From assembly GCA_964019335.1 (NCBI GenBank), contig OZ025648.1, positions 1,054,001-1,118,000 on the forward strand: DNA of 64,000 nucleotides. Direction: 5' to 3'. The DNA is from Diplonema japonicum (lineage: Eukaryota; Euglenozoa; Diplonemea; Diplonemida; Diplonemidae). Made by a program: the position numbers and the translations under genes. Shown one piece after another: positions 1 to 8,914 of this stretch; the first letter of the stretch is position 1; each line of letters opens with the position of its first letter. The notes below the pieces were generated by a model. It was not told where the DNA came from. It saw nothing but the letters and a program-made list of their open reading frames with translations, and searched no databases.

Positions 1-1
1 C

Positions 2-1144
2 GAGATCCCTGTACCCGCTAAGATCAAGCTTGACACCGACTTCAGGCTCCGCGACGTCGCTTTCGCATCGTCGCACCAGAACCTCACAAAGGAGATGCTT
101 ACTATTTCTATCCCGTTGGATAGCCCGAAGACAAACGAAGGTTGTCTGACAGGGGGCCCCACCCCAAACCCCACTCCTGTGCCATGGGTTACCGTTGCAC
201 CCCCAGCACACACAGACGGCTGCGACAACTTCACCCTCTCTGGGTTCAACGCCACCATCTTAACATCGGGTGGGGAGATCCCTGCGGGATGCGACGGTGA
301 GTATTTCTTGGAAGGCCCGCGGTGGGTGAACAAGGATCACACGCGTGAGATATGGCGTGCGCCTTATGATGTGTACAGGTGCACCCTCATGGGGGGGAGC
401 ATTGACGGGCCGCACCTTGGGACCTACGATGCAGCGTGGTGGGGGGAGCACCTCGTATGCACTGTGTACTCCACACCTGCACCGACACCTGTACCGACAC
501 CGTTGCCTTCTGGCGAGACGTACCCTCCGGTGACGAACCCTCCTGACACGGCACTGCCTTCTTGGTCAGTGACAACGAAGGTACCTCTTACGGTTGCACC
601 CAACACTGCGATGCCGACAGGGACGCCTGATACTGCCGCACCGGCAACGAGCTCGCCAGCCACCATGCCGCCTACTGTACCTGTGACACCATCGCCAGTT
701 ATACCGAGTACAATTGCTCCAGGATCGCCTCCAGGGACAACGGTGTCACCGACTACAAGTTCGCCAGGTGGCGGTGGTGGTGGTAAAGAAACGCTGAGTC
801 CAGGGCTCGGTGCGGGAGAGGATGAAGGCAGCAGTGGCGGGCTGAAGTGGTGGTTTTATTTTTTGATTTCTATAATTTCCGTGGTGCTGCTGGTTGCGGC
901 AGTGGTGTGGTTCAAAGTGTGGAAGAAGAAACATGACGAGACGAGCAAAATGGATAGGTACAAAAAGCAGATTGCCGAAGGCAACGGGAGCAGAATCCTC
1001 GACTACCCCCTTGTGCACAACACGGCGCCCTCCCCGCTAGGGCCCCCTGCTGGAGAACCGAACTTCCACTACTCCGACCCTTCCCCAATGAACCCCGTGG
1101 GGCAAGACGCTTCTCCTGCACCTGAAGACACCTTTGTTCTTTAG
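2..1144 (+). CDS. type I membrane protein with Pro/Thr/Ser-rich stalk, 5' partial
   Basis: The reading frame is open from base 2 of the window, so the start and any signal peptide lie upstream. The visible 380 residues hold an ectodomain, a long Thr/Pro/Ser-rich stalk (about 150-260, probably heavily O-glycosylated) and a Gly run. A single membrane segment follows (WWFYFLISIISVVLLVAAVV, about nt 850-910), with a basic stop-transfer KVWKKKH and a tail of roughly 75 residues rich in Pro and Ser. The order implies a surface protein with its C terminus in the cytosol. I recognise no catalytic domain. AATAAA occurs at about 1165, just after the stop. An ATG at 95 is internal and was not chosen because coding-like sequence continues upstream of it. 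Confidence 0.8.
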   Translation, partial: EIPVPAKIKLDTDFRLRDVAFASSHQNLTKEMLTISIPLDSPKTNEGCLTGGPTPNPTPVPWVTVAPPAHTDGCDNFTLSGFNATILTSGGEIPAGCDGEYFLEGPRWVNKDHTREIWRAPYDVYRCTLMGGSIDGPHLGTYDAAWWGEHLVCTVYSTPAPTPVPTPLPSGETYPPVTNPPDTALPSWSVTTKVPLTVAPNTAMPTGTPDTAAPATSSPATMPPTVPVTPSPVIPSTIAPGSPPGTTVSPTTSSPGGGGGGKETLSPGLGAGEDEGSSGGLKWWFYFLISIISVVLLVAAVVWFKVWKKKHDETSKMDRYKKQIAEGNGSRILDYPLVHNTAPSPLGPPAGEPNFHYSDPSPMNPVGQDASPAPEDTFVL

Positions 1145-1849
1145 ACTGATTGCCCTTTCTTGCCAATAAAAGGAGAAAAAATAATTGTTCACACACATGA
1201 ACCTTCTATTCATTTCGTCATTTTGTTGATGAAATTGAAAGGAAAAAGAATACGTATGGGGTGGGGGAAGGAGAATAAGAAAGGACGGCGGGAGAAAACG
1301 GTGGAAAAAAAAGAAAAGAAAAATACTGTTCCTCGTGGAGTCGTTCTCCTTTCTCCATCAGAGAACAAGAAAAAGAAGCGCGCCTTTCGTATCTGAACAT
1401 TCTTCCCCCTGGTGCTCCATTTTACAATTCATATTAACTTTATAATAAGAGTATTTTATTCTCTTTTTTTTTGTGACTTTTTTTTATTTTATAGCATTGT
1501 GTTCATGTTTGTCGGGGTTAGTATTGGTCTCCTGATCTTTTTTTTTCTTCCTGTTTCTTTTGTTGATGACATTCTTTTCACACACCCCCCCCCCACCCCC
1601 CCTTTTCTTTTACCTTCAAACCATCCCCCCCCTCCCCCTCTCCCGAAGATGAAAAGAAAAGAAAGAAAATGATCCCGCGCATTCACTTATTTCTATTTTT
1701 TTTAGCACGGTGTTTTATTATTTTTTTTTAAGGGAAAGAATTAGTTCCTTATTTTTATTTTTTTCCTTCCTTCTCATCCCCTCGTCATCCACAACAACAA
1801 CAACAACAAAAAAGAGAAATTAATCTTATAAAAAAAAAATAATTAAAAA
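1145..1849. other. intergenic: homopolymer and pyrimidine-rich spacer
   Basis: About 700 bases of T-, C- and A-runs with no convincing gene. A C-rich run near 1585-1640 and T-rich tracts near 1700-1770 precede a (CAA)n repeat (about 1791-1809) that ends in AAAAAAG. The final AG before the next start codon could be a splice acceptor. Confidence 0.6.
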
Positions 1850-2923
1850 ATGTCAGAAGCGATAATGCTGGGAACTTGGGATGCAAAGCGGCTTGTCGTG
1901 GAAGAAAACGGACAGGAAGATGACATCAAGCTCTGCAGAGGACACAGCACGGGGAACACAAAGGGAACGCTGTGCTTATCAAACGGGGGAAAGTGCTACA
2001 CGGCAAACATGAACAGCGGCCCGCAACGATTAAGGGGAAAGTCGGAAGGATACACCATGAAGGAAATACAAAACTGCACGCACAGCGGGACCGTTGTGGC
2101 CGACGCGGGTAATATGTACATCTTGACAGACAAACACTTGATCTCAATGGACTACCACAACCCAAACGCCACACCAGAAATTCTATGCCACCTCCCATCC
2201 ACCTTTTCCACACCCTCTATCGTACTCGTCAGAAATATGTTATACCTCTACAGTGGGGGTGAAAAACATCTAGGAAGAATCTTCGCTTATGACACCGAAA
2301 CAAAGAACACGACATTAGAAAGCCTCCCAACCACCGGAATGGTCCCGCCAAAAAGGTCTGGGCAAGGATTGATAGCAGTCGCGGAGAAGTATCTGTTCCT
2401 TTACGGCGGCTGCGACGATGACAGGGAGCTCTATGTGTACGATATTGAGGAGAAGTGTTGGTATTGTGTTGAGATGAGGGGTTCGGAAGAAGTGATGCCC
2501 CCTGCATTAAGCGGGCACAGTATGTCACTGTGCGGTGAGATGATTTTGATATTTGGTGGTTTTGTAGGGGGGACATCATGGTCCACCAATACCGAAATGT
2601 ATGTGGGTGTCATCGACAAGTTGGATTCATCAGTGACATGGCATCTCGGACGTGCGAAGAACCCCAACGACAACTCCAAGCCTTCGTCTCGTGGCTACCA
2701 CGATGCGCTTCTCGTTTCGGTGTCCCCGGAGCAGACGTCACTTGTCATTATTGGGGGTGTGAACCAGTCGGAGGAGCAGATTAAAACTTCGCCGGTTTAC
2801 CTTTTGCATTTCCTCCCCCAGCACACGGCTCCTCTTCCCTTGTCGTGGACCATCAACAAGGACACTGTTAAACGCCGTACAACCTGCAACACCGCAATGT
2901 TCTGTGATTGCGTGATTTGTTAA
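1850..2923 (+). CDS. kelch-repeat beta-propeller protein
   Basis: 357 residues without introns. Kelch-type blades are visible from about residue 120: LYLYSGG, then LFLYGGCDDDRELYVYD, then ILIFGGFVGG and LVIIGGV. Each is the hydrophobic strand plus double Gly, followed about 25 residues on by a Tyr/Trp strand. No BTB, F-box or enzymatic domain is attached, so it is probably a binding scaffold in the cytosol with an unknown partner. The start ATG follows an A-rich leader and is the first in frame. A second Met five codons later is possible. The C terminus ends in a Cys-containing tail (CDCVIC) after the last blade. Confidence 0.85.
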   Translation: MSEAIMLGTWDAKRLVVEENGQEDDIKLCRGHSTGNTKGTLCLSNGGKCYTANMNSGPQRLRGKSEGYTMKEIQNCTHSGTVVADAGNMYILTDKHLISMDYHNPNATPEILCHLPSTFSTPSIVLVRNMLYLYSGGEKHLGRIFAYDTETKNTTLESLPTTGMVPPKRSGQGLIAVAEKYLFLYGGCDDDRELYVYDIEEKCWYCVEMRGSEEVMPPALSGHSMSLCGEMILIFGGFVGGTSWSTNTEMYVGVIDKLDSSVTWHLGRAKNPNDNSKPSSRGYHDALLVSVSPEQTSLVIIGGVNQSEEQIKTSPVYLLHFLPQHTAPLPLSWTINKDTVKRRTTCNTAMFCDCVIC

Positions 2924-3137
2924 GAAGAAGAAAAAAGGGGGGGTGGGGATGAAGAGAAAGTTACACGTTAGTGAGAAGGGGTGGGGGTCGTACGACGCAT
3001 TTTCTTTTTTTTTATATTATAATGAACCCCCCCCCCCCCCCCCCCTGATGTCGCATCCTTTTTTCTCTCTCTCTCTTTTTTTTTCTTTTACATTACACTG
3101 ATGCGGCTTCTCATTGTTATTATTATTTTTCTTCTTT
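2924..3137. other. intergenic spacer with poly-C and poly-T runs
   Basis: Purine-rich G/A sequence after the kelch stop codon, an uninterrupted run of about 17 C near 3027-3044, then T/C-rich sequence. No gene seen. Confidence 0.6.
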
Positions 3138-3330
3138 GCCGAGTTGTAGCTTCTTCTGCGTTCCGCATCGTGTCCTTAATCACTGCAACCGGGTTGTAGC
3201 TTCTTGCATTCCGCATCATTTCCTTAATCACCGCGGCCGGGTCGTAGCTTTTTCTGCATTCCGCATTTCCTTAATCACCGCGGCCGAGTTGTAGCTTCTG
3301 CGTTCCGCGTCGTGTCCTTAATGTGTGCGG
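3138..3330 (+). repeat. minisatellite, about 4 copies of a 47-50 bp unit
   Basis: Four diverged copies start at about 3138, 3187, 3235 and 3282. The core of each is GTTGTAGCTTCT...GCNTTCCGCATC...TCCTTAATCACCGC. The repeat spacing, measured at the GTTGTAGC/GTCGTAGC anchor, is 50, 48 and 47 bases. It lies in the spacer directly before the 3400 gene. Confidence 0.85.
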
Positions 3331-3399
3331 TGTTCAGCTCAACCCCAGCCAGGGCGTCCTGAGGATATAAAAAAAAAAAAGAAAAAGAAAACCCAGCCG

Positions 3400-5517
3400 A
3401 TGAAACGCCAGGCGGCATGGCGAAAGCTGCTAATCGAAGAAGAGCAACAAGAAACTTCAATAGAAGCAAAGCACGCAACTGTGCAAAATGACGGCGAGGA
3501 GTTGCTGGCGGCAGGGTGCCTGCTGATGGGCAGGCTGCTGACGAAGACACAAGAGGCAAAGAACAGGGTGACGGATGCAGAGGTAAGATACGCCCTTGCT
3601 CAGGGAGTGGACATGAGACAAAGGAACGTACTGCGAACCGGCGACATCGACCTATACTCAAAGGAGAACATGAAGAAGCGCGACCTTCTGCGAAAGTCCC
3701 CCCGCGTACAGGGCATCATCTCTACATGGTGGAAGACGGTATCTGTCAAAGAGAGGGTCAACCAGACCATCTACTCCTCCATCTTTATGCCCTTGTACTT
3801 TAAACTAGTACCAAAGGCAACGAAGAAGGGCGCACGCACCGCAATAAGTAAAGACTGGAAGGAAGACAGCAAAGGTAAACCTTATCTCGACTACGATGCC
3901 TTCTTCTACTGCCTCTTCACAATGGCAGACACTTGGTGTGACACCTGCGACGAAGACGAGTATGTTGAGTTTTTGGAGGAGCTCTTCAAAGCGTCCGAAA
4001 GCAAACGGAAAAAGCAGCTTCCGGAGGTGAAGCCGACACGCGTCGCGCCTAAAAAGAAGCCAGCAAAGCCAAAGCGATTCTACCCCAAGAGATCTGTGGA
4101 GGTGAATCAGAAAAAAGCCCCTATTGAGTCTTCTGAGCTTATCAACTATTCTGGAATGGGTGTCGCGATCATAGAAAAGTGTCACTTTGAGCCCGGTAGC
4201 CCCTCCCCTCGTCACCTCTCCCCTCACTCATCCCCTCGTCGCCTCCAGATGTACGCTGGGTCCCCACCCGGGTCCCCCAGACCAGAAAGACATGGCCTCC
4301 ACGCAGACATCCTTCCCGATATGGCTGTCGTCTGCCGTGATTTCGCCAACGCATCGTCGCCCCCTCCCCGTGAACCCCGTGACACGGCACCTGCCGTGCC
4401 TATCTACACACTGTCCACTGTGGATGCGCGGCAGTATCATAAGATGCTCCCCAGGCCGTCGACAGGTACCAAACGGCTTTTGAAGATGGCGGATAACAAA
4501 CGGTACCAGGAGGTGAAACGACGCGTCGAACGGCTGAAAAAAGAAAACACCAGCATTAGCAGCAACAGCAACAGCCATAGCAAAGTATTAAACAACAGCA
4601 AAGCAATCAGCAACCGTACTCCACCGGAAGCGATCGCACCCCGTAACGAACACGAGAATGCGACAAATGTATTGCTGGCGAGGTGGGCGAGGTTGTTAGA
4701 AAAGAAGATGCTCACTATACGCGAGTGGTGCGAGCGGCAGAGTCACAACCCAGAGGGGTTTATGGAGTGGGTGGCGGAAGCATTGAAAGGGCGAGTTGCA
4801 CAAAATGCATCGTATCTGAAGTCGATACAGAAATACGTATCCCAAGAGGAGGCATTTGCTGACCCTGCACTAGACATGCGCAACGCGTGGAGACGGAAAG
4901 CTGCACAAGAGGGAATGAACTCAAAGGACTTCTGCCTGCGGTATGATGTAGAGCACGCAGACTTCGAGACATGGTTGCACGGGGTGCATGTGGAAATCGC
5001 CAGCAGCGAGGTCTGGAAAGCCGTCACGAAGTACACGACGAAGGACGACAGCCTGGTTAATAGGTGGAAGGACAAGGCTGCAAGGTCTGGGATGTCGGTT
5101 AAGCAGTTCACAATCTTTTGGGGACTCAACATGGGCAAGTTCCTGGGCTGGCTCCGCAAAGGCCGCACTGACTCGCAACGCATCCTCACATCCGTTTGGA
5201 GCTACCTCCTCGAGGGCGACCCAGCAGCAAAGCAAACGAACCTCTTCCTCAACCGCTCCGGCACGCCCCCTTGCAAGAGAGTACGCCTCAAAACCTTTCC
5301 CTACCCTCGCCCCTCAACCCCCGAGGAAAAGCACACCCTTGAGAAGGTTATTCTTCGAAAGGAGATGGATGCCCCCCTCGCCTTCGGCTCCCTCCAAACC
5401 ATAATGGGTAAGAATGCAGGTCTTAGGTTAGCTTTGCAGTCATCTTTCCAGGTGGCTGAGCATCCTTGTTTGCGTCTTGGCATGCGACTTTTTTCAAATT
5501 ACATCACAGGAAGATGA
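3400..5517 (+). CDS. protein with EF-hand-like motif and three HTH-like repeats
   Basis: 705 residues from the ATG at 3400, which follows an A-rich tract and AG (3395-3396). The open frame extends back to a GTG at 3325, across the minisatellite edge, so the ATG is preferred. About residues 120-200 hold a motif that I recall from several flagellate protist proteins: SKDWKEDSKGKPYLDYDAFF, then LFTMADTWCD and EYVEFLEELF. It resembles a degenerate EF-hand. Residues about 240-345 are Ser/Pro/Arg-rich and probably disordered. About 424-606 hold three imperfect repeats of roughly 60 residues, each RW(K/R)...A...M...FC/F...F..WL.G. They look like lambda-repressor-type helix-turn-helix units and may bind DNA or protein. 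The stop TGA overlaps the next gene's ATG. An in-frame, stop-free intron-like stretch (5408-5509, GGTAAGA...CACAG) would remove 34 residues near the end. Confidence 0.75.
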   Translation: MKRQAAWRKLLIEEEQQETSIEAKHATVQNDGEELLAAGCLLMGRLLTKTQEAKNRVTDAEVRYALAQGVDMRQRNVLRTGDIDLYSKENMKKRDLLRKSPRVQGIISTWWKTVSVKERVNQTIYSSIFMPLYFKLVPKATKKGARTAISKDWKEDSKGKPYLDYDAFFYCLFTMADTWCDTCDEDEYVEFLEELFKASESKRKKQLPEVKPTRVAPKKKPAKPKRFYPKRSVEVNQKKAPIESSELINYSGMGVAIIEKCHFEPGSPSPRHLSPHSSPRRLQMYAGSPPGSPRPERHGLHADILPDMAVVCRDFANASSPPPREPRDTAPAVPIYTLSTVDARQYHKMLPRPSTGTKRLLKMADNKRYQEVKRRVERLKKENTSISSNSNSHSKVLNNSKAISNRTPPEAIAPRNEHENATNVLLARWARLLEKKMLTIREWCERQSHNPEGFMEWVAEALKGRVAQNASYLKSIQKYVSQEEAFADPALDMRNAWRRKAAQEGMNSKDFCLRYDVEHADFETWLHGVHVEIASSEVWKAVTKYTTKDDSLVNRWKDKAARSGMSVKQFTIFWGLNMGKFLGWLRKGRTDSQRILTSVWSYLLEGDPAAKQTNLFLNRSGTPPCKRVRLKTFPYPRPSTPEEKHTLEKVILRKEMDAPLAFGSLQTIMGKNAGLRLALQSSFQVAEHPCLRLGMRLFSNYITGR
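5508..5513 (+). promoter_or_regulatory. probable splice acceptor before the pseudo-metacaspase gene
   Basis: TTTTTTCAAATTACATCACAG ends at 5509, four bases before the ATG at 5514. It lies inside the reading frame of the preceding gene, so its use for the downstream mRNA would destroy the upstream stop codon. Confidence 0.5.
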
Positions 5518-8500
5518 CGCGGGACCTGAGGATGCCTTGGGGGTATCACAACACCTCTTCAAAGATGAGACCTGCCTATGGGAGGAGCCCGTCCCCTGCG
5601 GTGGGGAGAAGCTCGTCGCCGGCCCCCAGGGGAAGAAGAAGCGCCTCGCCTTCTGCGAACAGAAAGGCAGCGTCGCCTGTTCTTAGCCGGCGTATGTATC
5701 GTGAGACGAGAGAGGAAACAGGAGCCGCTTGTTGGGCGGCAACGGAAACGAACAGAGTACAGGATGCTCTTGAGGCCAGAGTGAGGCAGCTTGAGGAAGC
5801 ACTCCGTGCGGAGCAGGAAGGTAGTGGCAAGTTATTCGAAACAGTTGCACAGCTGCGCCAAGATAACACGCAGCTTCGGGACATTGCCAACGTGGTAGAG
5901 CTGACTCAAAGGGGTCGGGAGGCTGTTTCGGGTGTCAGGCGGGGCTTTGGAGGACAAACCGTGGCATCGGGTGGTGTCCCTATGCACGCGAACAACCATG
6001 CCAACATGGGTATTGGAATCGAAGAAGTGCCCGTGAGCTCCTCGGTCCCTCAGGCCGCAGCTGACCCTATCCCCGGATGCACAAAAGCGCTACTGATTGG
6101 TGCAACTTATGCAGGCACAAGAAACGAGTTGCCACATGCAGATGAATGTGTCTACGGGCTGCAGAACTCCCTCCAGCTGTGTGGGTTTCTTGCACAGTAC
6201 AAGGTTCTGGACAGCGTTTCGCCCCCAACGAAACAGAACATCCTTCAAAGCATTAGCTGGCTAGTGGAGGACGCGCAGCCGGGGGACAGCTTGGTATTTG
6301 CGTTCTGCGGCCACAGCGTGCACATCACAGGGGCCGTCAGCAAGCTGAGCGGAATCGCCCCCATTGACTGGGAGGCGGAGGACATCATCTCAGAGCTGGA
6401 CTTGAAGAAGCTTTTGATTGAAAGCCTCCCAGCTGGTGTGAAGATGACGTGTGTATTCGATCTCGTGGGTGGGGGCGTGGGGGTGAGCATGCCCAACGTG
6501 CTCGTCATTCATGAAGGGCTCGTCAAGGAAGACAGCGACGTGGTGCCTGCGCCTTCACCCGCTCATGTCGTGACCATATGCAACGCTTGGTCGCCCACAA
6601 CACCAGTAGGTGGTTCACTGATGGAGGCCTTCAGTAGAACCATCACGGAGATTGGCTCAGAGATGCTCATGGCTGACTTCCTTCATTCCCTAGCTAAGTA
6701 CCAAAGCGGCGCTACGCCTATTCGAGTTGGTAGCTCAGCCCTAGAGCTGAAACCTATTGACGTGTTCTGCTTCGGTGTGCTTCCAGTGCACCGTGGACCA
6801 CGCAGTTCTATCACTGAACAGCCATACACAACTCCCATCCACCCCGCTTTGGTACCCCCAAGCACGAGTACACCAGCACCCACGTCTGTACCCCCGCTCC
6901 CTGCCAGCTCTGACTTTACGATACAAAAAAAGGAAACCCACATAGTCGGTGCGTCCAAGGCACTCATCGTTGAGTGTAAACACAAACTGGTTACGAGATT
7001 CCTTTCACGCCAAGGCTTCGGTGCCTTGACGCGTTGCACGCCATCGGTTAGCTTCAGCGAAGAAGACCTGAGATGGCTCGTCGACGATGCCATGCCAGGC
7101 GACAGCTTATTCTTCTGCATTACCTACACTTCATCTGTGCAGCTCTCGCTGAATGACATATTGCACTATTTGATACAACAATTACCTCAGGGCGTGCGCC
7201 TCACTTGGGTCATCGAATCTGAGAGCCAAACCACGCACCCAAGTCTAGAGCACTGTATCTCAGTCACGAACGAAGGCCTGCAACAGGTCGAGTCAGCAAC
7301 GCAAGCTGCCCCTCTTGTCTTGTGTGTGTCTGGGAGATCTGGGCTGCTGTCGGCTTATATGGCGGCCATGAACAGGGACAGCGAGCCAGCAGTATCACAG
7401 CTGTGTACAGCCATCGCAACAATCATGGCAAGCAGTAGTTTTGAGGAGAACTCATCGCTTGAGGAGTTCAACATCAGAGCGTCGTGCTCTAAGAGGTGGT
7501 CCATGGCGACTAAAATGCACCTCGGTCTCCTTGCTGCCGAGCCCAGGATAGACGTGTCATCCATTCAAGTCGACAGCTCCTCCCTGCCACCCACACCTAG
7601 GTCTTCCTACGTAAGGCCCGCGATCCATGGGCATGTGCCGTCATCCACACCAACACCGATGCCCCCTACTTCTTTTGCCTCTCCTGCAGCACCTGTCGTA
7701 CCGGTGCCCGCACCTATTCCTGCGACTTTCAAGAGTACGCCGAGCCCAGGTGCCCTACCACCTGCGCCTTCTACGCCTGTCATGGCTGCTCCTTCAGTTG
7801 CATCACTTCCGCCACAGGAGCCACCAGCAATGCCTACTGCAAGTCTTCCCGTGCCTCCAGCCTCTTTGCCTGAAGCCTCTCCCACATCAACACTTGGCAC
7901 ACAGCCTGCCGTCATGCCAGATGACGATGTGTACGCACCAAGGTCCACAAACTCCCTGCCACCCCCGCCTGTTCATGCAAGGTCGCTGCCGAAGGAATCA
8001 ACACCCATATACGAACCAGAAGCCAAGCCTTCACCAGTTCTCGGTCCGACGCAGGAAAATTGCAAGAGGCTGCTGGTAGATTTTTGTAGCAAGTACGATC
8101 CTACTAACCTGCCCGACGTGCCGGTGATGCTCGCAGACCACGCTGGAGACGAAGAGTTGTTGCTCGAGGCGGTGGCCATGCGCGCTGGGATGCCTGGGTA
8201 CTTTACGGCGAAGAAGAAAGTGACCGACTACTACATCAGGGTGAACCCTAGCAAGGTAGACCAAGTGGACACCATTCTGTCTGAATATCTGAACGCATGG
8301 GACGAACTGTTCCACGACCTGCAGGACAGGTACGGCGACCCCTTTGACATCAGTGGGAATGAAAACCACAGCATGCAGTATAGACGAGATGACTCGCCAA
8401 GGGGCATCGCCCCCATAGAGCATCACATGGGCTGGGGGAATGGAGAAGTGGAACAGGAACTGGCTCAGCAGTCACCGCAGGTCAGCCCTGCTCGGGCACT

Positions 8501-8789
8501 GGCTAGACCTATTCAGTTCGACACCACCACTGATACTATCGATCCTCAGTATATAGGAACTTACCAACCGTCTGATATGACCGAGCCACCGTTGCCAGTC
8601 ACGAGGACGGGCCCGTCTCCTGAGGACGACGCCCTCACAAAACGGAAGAATGAAGCTGAAGAGCGGTACAAAGCGCTCAAAGAACAAACCGACTCGTTCA
8701 AGAAACGCGTCGAGGCGCTCAAGGACTCGAGGACAAGCGACGTCCTAACAGAACCCTTTTGGACCTCGCCTACGTCGCGACGCATGTAG
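5514..8789 (+). CDS. tandem pseudo-metacaspase (C14 fold, catalytic Cys lost)
   Basis: 1,091 residues. An N-terminal SP-rich segment and a coiled coil (about 80-140) precede a metacaspase-like p20 domain: KALLIGATYAGT near 190, then SISWLVEDAQPGDSLVFAFC, then GHS with His267. Where active enzymes have D-S-C-H-S-G, this protein has D-L-V-G-G-G, so Val318 replaces the catalytic Cys. A second, more degenerate copy (about 480-660) keeps DLRWLVDDAMPGDSLFF and LPQGVRLTWVIE but has lost both His and Cys. A Pro/Ala/Ser linker follows. Two helical motifs of the L..Y.P..(V)..(L)..Y...E..L...L..(R/K)YG type (about 845-935), frequent in trypanosomatid proteins, and a C-terminal coiled coil complete it. 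The role is likely regulatory or scaffolding, not proteolytic. A frame extension to TTG 5466 was rejected because the acceptor at 5509 lies downstream of it. Confidence 0.82.
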   Translation: MTRDLRMPWGYHNTSSKMRPAYGRSPSPAVGRSSSPAPRGRRSASPSANRKAASPVLSRRMYRETREETGAACWAATETNRVQDALEARVRQLEEALRAEQEGSGKLFETVAQLRQDNTQLRDIANVVELTQRGREAVSGVRRGFGGQTVASGGVPMHANNHANMGIGIEEVPVSSSVPQAAADPIPGCTKALLIGATYAGTRNELPHADECVYGLQNSLQLCGFLAQYKVLDSVSPPTKQNILQSISWLVEDAQPGDSLVFAFCGHSVHITGAVSKLSGIAPIDWEAEDIISELDLKKLLIESLPAGVKMTCVFDLVGGGVGVSMPNVLVIHEGLVKEDSDVVPAPSPAHVVTICNAWSPTTPVGGSLMEAFSRTITEIGSEMLMADFLHSLAKYQSGATPIRVGSSALELKPIDVFCFGVLPVHRGPRSSITEQPYTTPIHPALVPPSTSTPAPTSVPPLPASSDFTIQKKETHIVGASKALIVECKHKLVTRFLSRQGFGALTRCTPSVSFSEEDLRWLVDDAMPGDSLFFCITYTSSVQLSLNDILHYLIQQLPQGVRLTWVIESESQTTHPSLEHCISVTNEGLQQVESATQAAPLVLCVSGRSGLLSAYMAAMNRDSEPAVSQLCTAIATIMASSSFEENSSLEEFNIRASCSKRWSMATKMHLGLLAAEPRIDVSSIQVDSSSLPPTPRSSYVRPAIHGHVPSSTPTPMPPTSFASPAAPVVPVPAPIPATFKSTPSPGALPPAPSTPVMAAPSVASLPPQEPPAMPTASLPVPPASLPEASPTSTLGTQPAVMPDDDVYAPRSTNSLPPPPVHARSLPKESTPIYEPEAKPSPVLGPTQENCKRLLVDFCSKYDPTNLPDVPVMLADHAGDEELLLEAVAMRAGMPGYFTAKKKVTDYYIRVNPSKVDQVDTILSEYLNAWDELFHDLQDRYGDPFDISGNENHSMQYRRDDSPRGIAPIEHHMGWGNGEVEQELAQQSPQVSPARALARPIQFDTTTDTIDPQYIGTYQPSDMTEPPLPVTRTGPSPEDDALTKRKNEAEERYKALKEQTDSFKKRVEALKDSRTSDVLTEPFWTSPTSRRM

Positions 8790-8875
8790 ATTAGACTAGA
8801 CTAGATTTTGTTATAGATTATTCTCAATTTCTTTTTTTTTTTCCAATTCTTCCCATTCTTAAACACCCTAACCAC

Positions 8876-8914
8876 AGGAGAGACATGAGAAGTACATGTT
8901 ACTCTTCTTATTAA
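8876..8914 (+). promoter_or_regulatory. splice acceptor and overlapping uORF at the giant gene
   Basis: A T-rich tract (8826-8860) leads to ACCACAG ending at 8877. An out-of-frame ATG at 8885 opens a nine-codon uORF that ends with TAA at 8914, inside the main coding sequence that starts at 8896. If the mRNA begins at the acceptor, ribosomes meet this uORF first. Confidence 0.5.
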
